From positions 1-64,000 of the forward strand of contig WAQW01000003.1 of the NCBI GenBank assembly GCA_015520045.1: DNA of 64,000 nt, read 5' to 3'. Below are positions 10,022 through 20,506 of the stretch, piece after piece (position 1 is the first letter of the stretch; each line of letters begins with the position of its first letter). Below the pieces are notes generated by a model, which was not told where the DNA came from, did not search any database, and saw nothing but the letters and a program-made list of their open reading frames with translations. The DNA is from Thermoplasmata archaeon (GTDB lineage Archaea > Thermoplasmatota > Thermoplasmata > Thermoplasmatales > Thermoplasmataceae). The position numbers and the translations under genes were made by a program.

Positions 10022-10459
10022 ATGGCAAGAATGCATACGAGAAAGAGAGGCAGATCGTCATCGCACAGGATATATGATACGGGTAAACACGAGTGGATCA
10101 AACAGAGCGATGATGAGATAGTCGAGTTAATCAAGCAGATGAAGTCAGAAAAAATGTCCAAATCCCTGATTGGAATCAGACTCAGAGATCAGTATGGGAT
10201 TCCTGGTACCAAGTACGTGGTCGGAAAAAAAATATCTACCATCCTGAGAGAAAACGGCATTGAAGAAGATGTCCCGGAAGATCTGTATTTTCTCATAAAC
10301 AAATACAAGAATATCAAGAAGCACCTTGCACTGAACAAGAAGGATACCCACAACACAAGATCAAAGGATCTTATCATGGCGAAAATCCTCCGCTTGATTA
10401 AATATTACAAGCGGAAGGGGAGGCTTCCGTCTAACTGGAAGCTAGAAAGATCATTATAA
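10022..10459 (+). CDS. rps15: 30S ribosomal protein S15
   Basis: MARMHTRKRGRSSSHR... IGIRLRDQYGIPGTK... LPSNWKLERSL; classic archaeal S15. Confidence 0.97.
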   Translation: MARMHTRKRGRSSSHRIYDTGKHEWIKQSDDEIVELIKQMKSEKMSKSLIGIRLRDQYGIPGTKYVVGKKISTILRENGIEEDVPEDLYFLINKYKNIKKHLALNKKDTHNTRSKDLIMAKILRLIKYYKRKGRLPSNWKLERSL

Positions 10460-11796
10460 TGTCCCCTGATGGCATACTACCAGAAGAGCTGAGATCAGAT
10501 CTCTCCGTTGCTGCAGAACGGGTGAGGGAAGCCCCTGACATAAGGATTATTGCGCATTATGATGGTGACGGAACCAGCGCGGCTATTATTCTTGCCAGAG
10601 TTCTCGAAAAGCTTGGAAAGCTATACCACATCTCCTTCATCAAATCGCTTGATGGCGAATCTTTCACCGAGAGGATAGAAGAGGAGGATACATTCACCAT
10701 AATAGTCGACGCAGGATCCGATCAGATCAAAAATTCACCAGACAGAGATAACGTAGTTATTCTTGATCATCACTTCTATTCTGACTCTGATGCAAAGGCA
10801 ATTAACATTAATGCACGGAAGTACGGATACAATGGCACAACGGAAGCCTGTGGTGCAACAATGGCTTTTCTGTTCGCAATAACGGTCGATAATGAAAACC
10901 GTGATCTCCTTCCATTTATGATCTCGGGCGCCATAGCCGACAAGCAGGACCTCGGTGGTTTCCAAGGTCTGAACCAGACACTTATAGATCATTATTCGTA
11001 CCTATTAAAAAAAGAGAGGACAATAAACCTTGAGGGAGGGAGCATAGTCGAAGGGATAGTCTACTCCACTGACCCTTTTTTTAAGGATCTCACCGGCAAC
11101 AGAGAGAAGACCACCTCATTCCTTCAGAAAATCGGTATAGATCCAGAAAAGTCTCCGCTTGAACTCACTGAGGATGAGAAACGCATCCTCTCTAAAAAAC
11201 TCGCGTTGAGACTTATTGCGCAGGGGGTGGGAACTGATGCTCTGACTTATCTTGAAGCAGACATCATGAGGTTTGAGGGAATTGAATTCACTTCGAAGGA
11301 GCTTGCTTCCATCATAGATGGAAATTCAAAAATCGACAGTAATGCTACGGCAGTTCAGTACTTCCTGGGTGATCACAGTGTCAGAAAAGAGCTCCTTGAC
11401 AACTGGCGCATATTCAAAACAAAGCTCATAGATTACACCTATCGTTCTCTTGGCCAGATCTTTCATGAGGATTTCGTCAACTATTTCTATGCTCCAGAGT
11501 CTGAAATGGCTGGTGCGATTTGTGGTCTTCTTATGCTCTACCTGGCACCTCAGAATAAACCCCTGGTTGGTTTCAATGTTGGACAATCTGACACAAAGGT
11601 CTCATCACGGGCCACCAGAAGAATGGTTAGAAAAACCCTCAATCTGGCGAAGGTTCTTGAAAATGCTGCCAAGGAGGTTGGTGGATCAGGAGGCGGACAC
11701 GATATAGCGGCTGGAGCTGTTATTCCAAAAGGCAAAGAGAAATTGTTCATAGAGACAGTAAACCGCATCATTGGAGAAACATACGGCATATTCTAA
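10459..11796 (+). CDS. RecJ-like DHH-family exonuclease/phosphoesterase (GINS-associated-nuclease type)
   Basis: IIAHYDGDGTSAAIILARVL, IVDAGSDQ, VILDHHF (DHH), C-terminal GGSGGGHDIAAGAVIP; directly downstream of S15. Confidence 0.9.
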   Translation: MSPDGILPEELRSDLSVAAERVREAPDIRIIAHYDGDGTSAAIILARVLEKLGKLYHISFIKSLDGESFTERIEEEDTFTIIVDAGSDQIKNSPDRDNVVILDHHFYSDSDAKAININARKYGYNGTTEACGATMAFLFAITVDNENRDLLPFMISGAIADKQDLGGFQGLNQTLIDHYSYLLKKERTINLEGGSIVEGIVYSTDPFFKDLTGNREKTTSFLQKIGIDPEKSPLELTEDEKRILSKKLALRLIAQGVGTDALTYLEADIMRFEGIEFTSKELASIIDGNSKIDSNATAVQYFLGDHSVRKELLDNWRIFKTKLIDYTYRSLGQIFHEDFVNYFYAPESEMAGAICGLLMLYLAPQNKPLVGFNVGQSDTKVSSRATRRMVRKTLNLAKVLENAAKEVGGSGGGHDIAAGAVIPKGKEKLFIETVNRIIGETYGIF

Positions 11797-11953
11797 TCAC
11801 GCAGTCTTAATGGCCAGCACAAGGCTTCCTTATGGTTGCTAATAGATCGATGGTAACCTGATATGTTTTCCTGTGAATAATGCAGATAACATTGAGACCA
11901 CCGGAATCAGGAGGGTACAAAAGATTTTAAATCTAAATCCAATAACTTATTGA

Positions 11954-12601
11954 GTGACGCGAGTTGGGCTATACACTGAGAATTTTTTATTCTATCACGA
12001 GGCCATAAAGCTCCTGAAGAGTTGGTCAATTCCATTTTCAGATGTTGATCCTAGGAATGAGATTCTGGAAGATATTAAAGTGATTATCAGTTCAGATTCT
12101 GATCCTCGTATTTGGAGATTCCAGTTCAGGGGAAGGGATCCCCTTCAGGCCTTGAGAAAAGCTATTCCATCACTTTTAGGAAAGAGTTGCTTCTCTTCAC
12201 TTGTGGTCGGGATTGATCCCGGTCCCAGACCCGGTATCGCTGTTTTGGCCGATCAGGTTCTTCTTGAGGCTTTCGAGATTGTGGAGCCGAAGGAAACTGG
12301 TGAGTTTATTCAGAGAATAATTGAGGATTACTGCTACCGGGATATCAAGATAAGACTCGGAAACGGTGATATGCCCAACCGGATCATTATCGAGAGAGAA
12401 CTGGAAAGAGAAGGTATTGTGAGTTCCATAGTGGACGAATCCAACACGAGTTTCCCACACAGACTTCATGACAACGCACTTTCTGCAGCAAGGATTGCCA
12501 TGGGAAAATTTCATAGTGCAGGAAAGAGCGATATCAGAGGGATTCCGAGAAAGCAGTTCATGGAAGTTGAGTTCACGACGCTCAGAAAAATCCTTATTTA
12601 A
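11954..12601 (+). CDS. predicted RNase H-fold (RuvC/YqgF-like) protein
   Basis: VVGIDPGPRPGIAVLADQ beta-hairpin Asp motif; C-terminal HDNALSAARIAMG resembles the RuvC-type terminal acidic helix. GTG start. Confidence 0.55.
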   Translation: MTRVGLYTENFLFYHEAIKLLKSWSIPFSDVDPRNEILEDIKVIISSDSDPRIWRFQFRGRDPLQALRKAIPSLLGKSCFSSLVVGIDPGPRPGIAVLADQVLLEAFEIVEPKETGEFIQRIIEDYCYRDIKIRLGNGDMPNRIIIERELEREGIVSSIVDESNTSFPHRLHDNALSAARIAMGKFHSAGKSDIRGIPRKQFMEVEFTTLRKILI

Positions 12602-12650
12602 CAGGCATAAAGAGAGATAAAAATAGACCTATCCACGTTAAATTGATAAC

Positions 12651-13466
12651 CTATTTCCTCTTCCACTTCGGCATACCTGGTGTCCTCTTTTTTCCAGCTG
12701 CAAAGGCCATGAATGCCATAAATGCTATCACCGCCGCGGCGATATAATAAATCCATGTGTAGTTCGGAGGAGTACCGTAATAAAATTTAGAGGTATACTG
12801 AGATACGGCTCCGTTAACCATCAGCGCGGCACTGTTAACAGAAACTGTGAGAGTGTGCTCACCACTCGAAAGCTTCACCGTTAGTGCAAGGGTAACACTC
12901 ACAACTACTTTCCCGTGGGGAGCGATGTACGGAACCACCCTGCTTGCCACGGAAATACCATCGATGAAGAAGTTGATATGCGTGTTGTACACCGGAACAG
13001 AAGATGGATTGCTCACCGTGGCGTGGAGAATCATTGGGCTAACAACTTTCAGAGGATACATTGATGAAAATTTAACGGTACCAGAACCATCGGTTGCACT
13101 GAGAACAACATACATATAGACCATCTGAGGGGTGGTGGGAGCCGTTATGTTGAAGCTGAAATAGGGGTTGTTGACACTATAATTGTGATAGGTGTTGGTG
13201 GGTCTGAATCCGGTAAGATTGTTTCCAGCGAAATAGACTGTTAGATTGTAGTTTTCGAATCCATAAGTACCATTAACGTAAACGGTAACATTCTCTCCTG
13301 TGTATGCAACACTCCTGTACTGAACAACAGCGTTGAAAACGGATGGGTACGCCTTTCCAGCAGCAGTGTATGTTGCGGAATGCGATACTGAAGCTGCGGG
13401 CAATACAACAATAGCAAGAAAAAAGAAAACTGATAAGGTTTTCAGAAACGCGGGTAGACGACGCAT
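12651..13466 (-). CDS. secreted/surface protein with signal peptide, CARDB-like domain and C-terminal TM anchor
   Basis: N-terminal hydrophobic signal, several N-x-S/T sequons, C-terminal TM followed by KKR. Overlaps the upstream gene by 1 nt (TAATG). Confidence 0.75.
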   Translation of the reverse strand: MRRLPAFLKTLSVFFFLAIVVLPAASVSHSATYTAAGKAYPSVFNAVVQYRSVAYTGENVTVYVNGTYGFENYNLTVYFAGNNLTGFRPTNTYHNYSVNNPYFSFNITAPTTPQMVYMYVVLSATDGSGTVKFSSMYPLKVVSPMILHATVSNPSSVPVYNTHINFFIDGISVASRVVPYIAPHGKVVVSVTLALTVKLSSGEHTLTVSVNSAALMVNGAVSQYTSKFYYGTPPNYTWIYYIAAAVIAFMAFMAFAAGKKRTPGMPKWKRK

Positions 13467-16400
13467 TATCTCCCACCCCTCTTCTTCGAACGGGAGCCCG
13501 ATACGATGAGCCCCACAAGGACAGACACAACGATCAAGATCACTCCGATTATCAGATTACCATACGGGTTGCCCGTGTAGTTCGAGATGATTCCAACACC
13601 AGAGGGATACGGTGAGACCTGAGGCGATGAAGGGTAGATAGCATGTATTGAGATACTCTTCGAGATGTTTGATGGGCCAGAAACGTTGAGGATCACACTT
13701 CCACCTGCAACATGCCTGTTGGTAACATTTGATGGTGTAAAGAGCACATACACGATAACGTAGGAGTGGTACTGGACATAGACATGATTCACGGGAGATG
13801 CATTGAGCACAAGAGATGCATTCCATCCGTAATAGTACACACCAGTACTGTTTAGAGATAGGTTGAGCCGTATAGCTGCGTTACCTGTGTTGGTTATGTT
13901 TACAGGAACCTCAAATAGTGTGCCATTGGCTATCGCAACAGAGGATTCCAGGTTGAGTGAAAGATTGTAGACAGGCTTTACCTTCACCTTCAGATACCCC
14001 ATAAATTTCCCCTTTATGCCATAGTGAACCGCTATGGGTGCCTCCTTGTAACCGGCAGGAATATTCTCCGGAAGTGTGATGGTTACCGAGTCATTAACAG
14101 TTTGACCGGGCATTAGATGGAAAATACTATTGGTGAAGTTCATCTTCCACGTGTAGTTACCGGAATCAAGATTTACGGTAACATTACTGTTTCCGGTATT
14201 TCTAAGAGAAAAGTTGTAATCCACGGTTGAACCCGGATAGACGTCTCTGACTGTACTCTTAAGGGTTACATTAAAACTGTAGATGCTAACCTTCTGAAGA
14301 TTTAAATTGACATATGTTGTTTTCCCCGCAAGCAGCACCTGCACACTGGAGGAGTAGTTCACAAGTATCTTTGCACCCGAATAGTTGTCGAATGAAACGC
14401 TTCTTTTTGCGGTGAACTCATACGAACCATCAGGGAGAATCAGTGATCTCCTGGACGAGTTGAACGTGAATGAGAGATTTCCGGAAAGGAGAGTGACATT
14501 CGTGTAAATTAATTTTCCATTAAGTGCAGTGTTAACATATACCAGTGAAGCATTCATCATGGTGATGTTGTACGAATAGTTTCTAAAGGCCGAGACTTTC
14601 TTTGTTGTCAGATATGCCTTCCCTCCAGAAACAGATTTAGCATACAGAACGTAGTTGCCCTCTGGTGCGCCTATGCTATAACCGCCATACGCATTTACAA
14701 GAGTACTGTTAACCACCACGCCGCCCGGAGTAAAGAGGGTTACCTCTGAACCCGCCGGGGCGTTGATGGATCCTCGAATGACGGACGAAACATTCAGCTT
14801 GATAACATTTACCCTGATGATCGTAGCCTGAGTGATAGAAACCTCAACCGATCCGAATATCTTAAAATCTCCTTTGCTGCCTGTGATGGTGTTGTGATAC
14901 GTCACAGTATAATCACCAGCTGGCAGCACAAGATGCGCGGAGGTAACATTAATTATCATCCTGCCAGATATAACATTGTAATATCCACCGAACAGGGAAA
15001 GATTATTCTCCAGAGTTATAGAATAACCCTGACTGAAAACTGGTGACAGTGTCGTGTTGTGATTTACATAAGCATAACTTATATTTACCAGGGACCCTTT
15101 AACAGCGTACATTGTGTAATTTCCCGGAATAAGCATTGAAGGGTTGACCTCCTCACCCCTTGCATTGTAAAGTTGAAGTTTTGCATCGGGAACTTTTATA
15201 GATACAACGGGAGTGTAAACTGGAGTGAAAGTTATACTCTTCACAGAAGGTACCGAAACAACGGGTCTCGACATGTTGACGTACATATTCCCAGACTGGA
15301 CGCTGATACGGTAAATCCCACTCTGGACCTTAAAATGAGCAATGCCGAGATTTATCTGACCCGTGTAGGTATGCGCACCGGTGAACTTCACAATGCCACC
15401 AGCGAGTTCGGGTGATGCTTTAAACGTGACGTTGACCATAACAGGATGCAGCCCAGCAGAGACAGCAGTTTCGACTGATTTGATAAGCATTGGAGAGTAA
15501 CCTGGGTAGTAAACTTTGATAGAAAAAAGAGACCTATCCAATCCCTGATAGTAGAGAAGAGAAACACCGCGAATCGAAGGAGAAAAGTACACCGGATAAT
15601 TCGAGTAGTAGAGAATAGATACGGGGCCAGAAAGTTCACTCTGGCTGTTGTAAACTGATGAAATGCTGGCATCAAAACTTCTCACGGAGATGTTGCTGGG
15701 ATTGATTTGCATAGATACCGTTAAGCTCGTGTTTGATGCTACGTACCTACCATTGAAACCGAAATATATATTGCCGACAGAGGAGGCGTAGGCTGAGAAA
15801 TAGTACTGGCCACGCGTGAGCACAATAGAATAATTGTGAGATGTCAGGAGGCCTGTCCTGAGAATGGCGGAATTGGAAGTTATCTCAAACACCTGGGAAT
15901 ACGATGTCAGCCCTTCCACCTTGCTGTGAACAGTAACGTTATATCCCTGAGTTAGAGTTATATTTAGAGATGTTCCCTGATCAAGAAACACAGTTTTCAT
16001 GAAGACTCCATCGCCGGATGATGCGTAAACTGTGTAGAGACCTTCAGGAATAACGGTTGAGTATTCAGTTCCTTCAACCTTTATGGTCTTCGTTATATTC
16101 GCAGCACTCCCTCCAGCGAAGAATTTTATCGTTAACGGCGAAACGGCACCGCTTATTCTACCGTATATTCTCACCGAAACCTCTGGTGTGAGGTTGGCGG
16201 TTGTGTTCAATCCCCAGGAAGAGAATGATACATTTTGCTCATAGGATGTCGAGTTCAGCACAGAAGCGGTAACTGAATAATTGCCAGGATAAACCCACAA
16301 AATCGCCCTTCCCGAGGAGTTCGTAAGGTTCCAGGTGCTGTAGGAAGGCGATACAGCGGAGACGTTGTAACCTTCCAGTGGGAGACCATTACGCATTACT

Positions 16401-19400
16401 TTTGCATATATGACATCGTATGTCACATAAACGTTGTACACGGTGGATGAACCGACCCTGACAAGAGCGTGCATAAGGTTTTTGTAGACCTTCCCACCGG
16501 TTACAACCGAAACGGAATAATTGTAAGGCGGTAAATTCTTGATCTGGTAGTCTCCTCCAGTGATATTTGCGGTAACACTGTACCCGTAGGTGCTGTTAGA
16601 ATAGATGATTTTGCCAGATTCAATGGGCTTCATAAAGAAGCCAACCTGCCCTTTGTGTACCTCTCTCAGAAATTCGTACTGGAAGTGGACATTCCCGCTC
16701 ACCTCAGTGTTGTTCAAAACATAGTTGTGAACTATGTAGTAATCTGGAAGGCCTGTTGTGGCATTGTAGGATGTGGGGATTCTGTTGGCCTGATCCTTTG
16801 TAATGTTGACCTTGAAGCTCCCTATGACAGATTTACCTGTGAGGAAGAATTTTGTAAATTTACCGGTTGATATTATTACAGTATCATTCCCCGGCAAACC
16901 AACCAGGTGGTAGTATCCATTCTTGTTCGTTTTCGTATACTCATGCGGAACGCCATACTGATCGAATATGGTAACGTAAATACCCTGTGTCGGTATCCCT
17001 GATTTCGTGACAATTCTTCCAGATATCTCCGCACCAGGATAGTAAGCAACTATGGGTGAGGCAAATCCCATAACCTGATCAGGTGGAGGGAAAATAAGTA
17101 CTGTACCCTTCTTCTCAAGCCTGTACTGATAAGCCTGCTGGAGTGAGATCACCTTCCAGGAATGCGGATGGGCTCTTGCATTATGGTAGGGATTGTAGAA
17201 TATGGGAAAATATTCAACAATGAAATGACTCATGTTCCAGGCTGGTTCCAAACTCATATTGTTTTGCCCATAGTTTATCCCTGGCAAGCCCTGCTTCTGG
17301 CCAACGGCGTAGGGTGGGTATCCAAATATAAAGCGGTATATGCTCGTGTTGTAAAATGCAGGTTTGTACTGGATCTTATACCCCACCGGAATCTTGCCGG
17401 GAGGCAATTGGCTGAGAGGATAGGTACCATTCTGAGTTACGGCAAAGATGTTGTAGTACTGATAAGGAACGATCTCTCCCTCATAATTGTAAGAGGGATG
17501 ATCAGTGAGATACGCTGGAGCATAAAATATACCTGTGTTGTTCCCTGAGAACGGCAGGAGAGATGCTCCGTAGGTGGTGAGCCCAATGTACTTAATATTG
17601 AAACCGGTTATCCGGATAATATTTTGATAAGCATTAACCAGCGTAGATGTGTTGTAGTAATGCGATAGCTGCCCAGAGACGAGGGCGAAATAGGCATTGA
17701 GGCGACTTATATCGGGGATATACTTGCCGTAGATTGATGGATGCTCCTGGATCAGATATGCGTATTTCAGAGGATCCTTTACGAAATTGCTTATGTTTTT
17801 GGCTTCCCTGTATCCAAACCAGTATGATAAAGCATTGAAAACCTTCGGGGTAAGGGATTTGTTATGCTCATAGGATCCCTGTATATCTCTAGCCAGAAAC
17901 AGTGATATTATCATACTCTGATTCTGGGCCAGCAGAACCTGACCTGCTACCTCATACCCTTGTTGAAAATCATCCGCAACAGTGGGATGTTTACCCTGAA
18001 CCAGTTCCTGGAAACCATAGTCCCACCATGAGACATAAGCAGGCCTCTGATCGAGAGGAACGTTTCGGTCCTGATTTCCCAGCCATAGCAGGCTCTGGCT
18101 GAGTGGTTGGCTATCATTGGTTACATAAAACCCATACGTTCCGACGAATTGCCCGGCGTTCTGTGAATAATTCACAGGCCGCATGAAAGATGGAAGGGAG
18201 TAGTATATCTGATTGTTTATCTGACCCGCATTGTTTGCAGGAACAGCAGCGTTAACCATTGCTGATCCGGCGGGTATTGTCAGGGTGAGAACGAGTATAA
18301 TTACAAAAGCAGCATGGAGTCCTTTGATATTGCCCTTTATGGACTTCCTGATCCCCATCTGAATGGAAACTTTTCTCTTCTTGAGATCACTCAACCTGAC
18401 GGTGTCTGCCAAGAATATGAGAAATCCTGCACCCAGAGCGGCGTATGCCGGGGCTGCCGTAACGTTAAATCTTGCTGCCGCGAAACTCATATATATTGAT
18501 ATTATTGAAAAGATGAAAATGAAAAGCATTGATTCATTCTTGCTTTTGAGGTATCTATAAACGATATAGGCTATTCCTGACAAACCCAGTATGAACTGAA
18601 AAGCGCCAAATCCACTCACATACTCACCAAGAGGCGGAGAGGCTGCTTCTGCAATAGTGCGGTACACCCTGCTCTTTACAAAGTAACCACTACCGCTTAG
18701 AAGATACGTTATGAAAGAGTGGTAGAACACATCTATGAAGACAAAACCGATAAGACTGATCACAACAAGAAGTGATACGGATATCAGCCAGGGTTTTCTA
18801 CCGATAATGTTCACAAGAACTGCAAATCCAATGGTCACAAGACCGAGGTATAGCTGTGGCATATACCAGTATGAGGCATTTCCAAGATTTACATAATAAT
18901 AGGGGGGCAGGGTTAGAGCAAAAATAAAGTAGAGAATCACCACAATGAGCAAATATCCACTGGGCTTCTCCCTGAAGAGATTCAGTATCAACTGAACGAA
19001 TATGTAGATTACTATGATAGCCTCAATATATGCATAGCCCTGCCAGGCGAGCGCCAGTGCTCCCAGGGACGTTCCAGCTAGCATTGCATATATAGCTCCC
19101 ACCCTATTCTTCCGCAGATAGCTCAGAACCGCAGGGAGGTGCCCCTTAACGTTCAGGAAGGGGCCCAGTATTCTCTCCTTGGAAAGGCTATTTATCGATT
19201 TCTGGAAGAAGTATATGCTAAGAAAAGCAAAAATAAGTTCTGGGGTGTGCATCCTTCCATCGGAGAGCACACCTGACGATAGGTTGCTCGGCATAAGGGC
19301 ATAGAGGAGAGCAGCCACCATTCCAGCTCTCTTACCAAAGAGTTCCTTGGTTATCAGGTATACTGGAACAATCAAAAGCGCTCCGAACACGGCGTCGAAC

Positions 19401-19765
19401 TCCAGAAGAGTTAACTTTGCCGCCGTTATAATATTCATGAACGGAGACAGCATAAAGGCTACCATTATTATGAAAAAGTGAAAGAATGGGGTTCTTGGGT
19501 TAACTGAACCCACGGGGTAATTCAGCGCACTGTCAAAGGTGAGCCATCTGTGGTAGTGCAAGGTGTAAACAATAGACCTGAAATTGTAGAACGGATCACT
19601 ACCCCCAGATGTTGGAAAATACGATCCGTTAAACGTAGCTGGCATGGCATATATATTGGCCAGAAACAGGTACATTATGATAAGCACGGGAAGTACGACC
19701 AGTTCTGGCATCTGCTTAACTTTGCCCAGTGATTCTTTTAGTTTCATGAAAGATAAACCTAGCAT
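13466..19765 (-). CDS. aglB: oligosaccharyltransferase AglB/STT3 with very large C-terminal extracellular extension
   Basis: SGGSDPFYNFRSI, GVLSDGRMHTPELIFAFLSIYFF, catalytic WWDYG (WWDYGFQELVQGKHPTVADD), about 10-13 N-terminal TM segments; then >1000 aa of carboxypeptidase-regulatory/CARDB-like repeats and a final TM. Confidence 0.92.
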   Translation of the reverse strand: MLGLSFMKLKESLGKVKQMPELVVLPVLIIMYLFLANIYAMPATFNGSYFPTSGGSDPFYNFRSIVYTLHYHRWLTFDSALNYPVGSVNPRTPFFHFFIIMVAFMLSPFMNIITAAKLTLLEFDAVFGALLIVPVYLITKELFGKRAGMVAALLYALMPSNLSSGVLSDGRMHTPELIFAFLSIYFFQKSINSLSKERILGPFLNVKGHLPAVLSYLRKNRVGAIYAMLAGTSLGALALAWQGYAYIEAIIVIYIFVQLILNLFREKPSGYLLIVVILYFIFALTLPPYYYVNLGNASYWYMPQLYLGLVTIGFAVLVNIIGRKPWLISVSLLVVISLIGFVFIDVFYHSFITYLLSGSGYFVKSRVYRTIAEAASPPLGEYVSGFGAFQFILGLSGIAYIVYRYLKSKNESMLFIFIFSIISIYMSFAAARFNVTAAPAYAALGAGFLIFLADTVRLSDLKKRKVSIQMGIRKSIKGNIKGLHAAFVIILVLTLTIPAGSAMVNAAVPANNAGQINNQIYYSLPSFMRPVNYSQNAGQFVGTYGFYVTNDSQPLSQSLLWLGNQDRNVPLDQRPAYVSWWDYGFQELVQGKHPTVADDFQQGYEVAGQVLLAQNQSMIISLFLARDIQGSYEHNKSLTPKVFNALSYWFGYREAKNISNFVKDPLKYAYLIQEHPSIYGKYIPDISRLNAYFALVSGQLSHYYNTSTLVNAYQNIIRITGFNIKYIGLTTYGASLLPFSGNNTGIFYAPAYLTDHPSYNYEGEIVPYQYYNIFAVTQNGTYPLSQLPPGKIPVGYKIQYKPAFYNTSIYRFIFGYPPYAVGQKQGLPGINYGQNNMSLEPAWNMSHFIVEYFPIFYNPYHNARAHPHSWKVISLQQAYQYRLEKKGTVLIFPPPDQVMGFASPIVAYYPGAEISGRIVTKSGIPTQGIYVTIFDQYGVPHEYTKTNKNGYYHLVGLPGNDTVIISTGKFTKFFLTGKSVIGSFKVNITKDQANRIPTSYNATTGLPDYYIVHNYVLNNTEVSGNVHFQYEFLREVHKGQVGFFMKPIESGKIIYSNSTYGYSVTANITGGDYQIKNLPPYNYSVSVVTGGKVYKNLMHALVRVGSSTVYNVYVTYDVIYAKVMRNGLPLEGYNVSAVSPSYSTWNLTNSSGRAILWVYPGNYSVTASVLNSTSYEQNVSFSSWGLNTTANLTPEVSVRIYGRISGAVSPLTIKFFAGGSAANITKTIKVEGTEYSTVIPEGLYTVYASSGDGVFMKTVFLDQGTSLNITLTQGYNVTVHSKVEGLTSYSQVFEITSNSAILRTGLLTSHNYSIVLTRGQYYFSAYASSVGNIYFGFNGRYVASNTSLTVSMQINPSNISVRSFDASISSVYNSQSELSGPVSILYYSNYPVYFSPSIRGVSLLYYQGLDRSLFSIKVYYPGYSPMLIKSVETAVSAGLHPVMVNVTFKASPELAGGIVKFTGAHTYTGQINLGIAHFKVQSGIYRISVQSGNMYVNMSRPVVSVPSVKSITFTPVYTPVVSIKVPDAKLQLYNARGEEVNPSMLIPGNYTMYAVKGSLVNISYAYVNHNTTLSPVFSQGYSITLENNLSLFGGYYNVISGRMIINVTSAHLVLPAGDYTVTYHNTITGSKGDFKIFGSVEVSITQATIIRVNVIKLNVSSVIRGSINAPAGSEVTLFTPGGVVVNSTLVNAYGGYSIGAPEGNYVLYAKSVSGGKAYLTTKKVSAFRNYSYNITMMNASLVYVNTALNGKLIYTNVTLLSGNLSFTFNSSRRSLILPDGSYEFTAKRSVSFDNYSGAKILVNYSSSVQVLLAGKTTYVNLNLQKVSIYSFNVTLKSTVRDVYPGSTVDYNFSLRNTGNSNVTVNLDSGNYTWKMNFTNSIFHLMPGQTVNDSVTITLPENIPAGYKEAPIAVHYGIKGKFMGYLKVKVKPVYNLSLNLESSVAIANGTLFEVPVNITNTGNAAIRLNLSLNSTGVYYYGWNASLVLNASPVNHVYVQYHSYVIVYVLFTPSNVTNRHVAGGSVILNVSGPSNISKSISIHAIYPSSPQVSPYPSGVGIISNYTGNPYGNLIIGVILIVVSVLVGLIVSGSRSKKRGGR

Positions 19766-19979
19766 CTGCGTACTACCGGTCAGCTAAATGTAATCTCCAT
19801 ATAAAAAACTACTTAGATGGTGTTCAAGCACGAAAAAAATAAGCAATAAATCCATCGCTCCGTCGGATAGGCAGATCCATACGAATGATAGGAGATCAAA
19901 TTAACACATTGATGAACTCGCTCACCGTGAGATGCAGTATTGAACGCACCTCTTAAACGAATACATAATCAATTGGTTT

Positions 19980-20492
19980 TTATCTGAAGCGTATTTCATC
20001 ACTGTCACTGTCGTAATCAAGAATGCGGGCATAGCGCCCCCATCCAATGATGATGTCAAAGGTTCTCCTCTCGTTGTCGGAAGGAAAATAATTATGTATG
20101 AAGTTCTGAAGCCACTCTTTCTCCACCGATTTGTCCTGCAATTTTTGTAACTCATGAAGAAGAGTTTTGAAAGGTTCTATATGTAGTATTCTCTCCCTGA
20201 CAATATCTCTCCTCTTTTCCACATCCGCCTTTAAAAATTCCCTGCCCAGGGAGGTTACAAAAACGTCTCCGTTGTCAACCTCGATAAGGCCGAGAGATTC
20301 AGCGTCCTGCAGCAGATTAAGAAGGGTGACCCGTTCCTCATCAAGCTGATCATCCAGCCTCGCTATGTCCAGAGGTTCGTTGAAATCCTCCAGAATCTCC
20401 ATCAGTCCGATAAGATCACCAACTCGCCTTGTTTCTAGCATTCTTTTTGTTTCCCAGCTGTGAATATCTATACGCATATAATTTTTATGCAT
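19980..20492 (-). CDS. free-standing AAA-associated C-terminal domain protein (AAA_assoc_C type)
   Basis: RMLETRRVGDLIGLMEIL...LLNLLQDAESLGLIEVDNGDVFVTSLGREFLKAD...HIEPFKTLL pattern of the C-terminal domain of archaeal NitT/TauT-type ABC ATPases; no Walker motifs. Confidence 0.7.
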   Translation of the reverse strand: MHKNYMRIDIHSWETKRMLETRRVGDLIGLMEILEDFNEPLDIARLDDQLDEERVTLLNLLQDAESLGLIEVDNGDVFVTSLGREFLKADVEKRRDIVRERILHIEPFKTLLHELQKLQDKSVEKEWLQNFIHNYFPSDNERRTFDIIIGWGRYARILDYDSDSDEIRFR

Positions 20493-20506
20493 GAAATGAT
20501 CTCTAG

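Noticed and set aside
17162-17548. 128-aa plus-strand ORF
   Set aside because: Antisense within aglB; composition looks like a reverse-strand shadow ORF.
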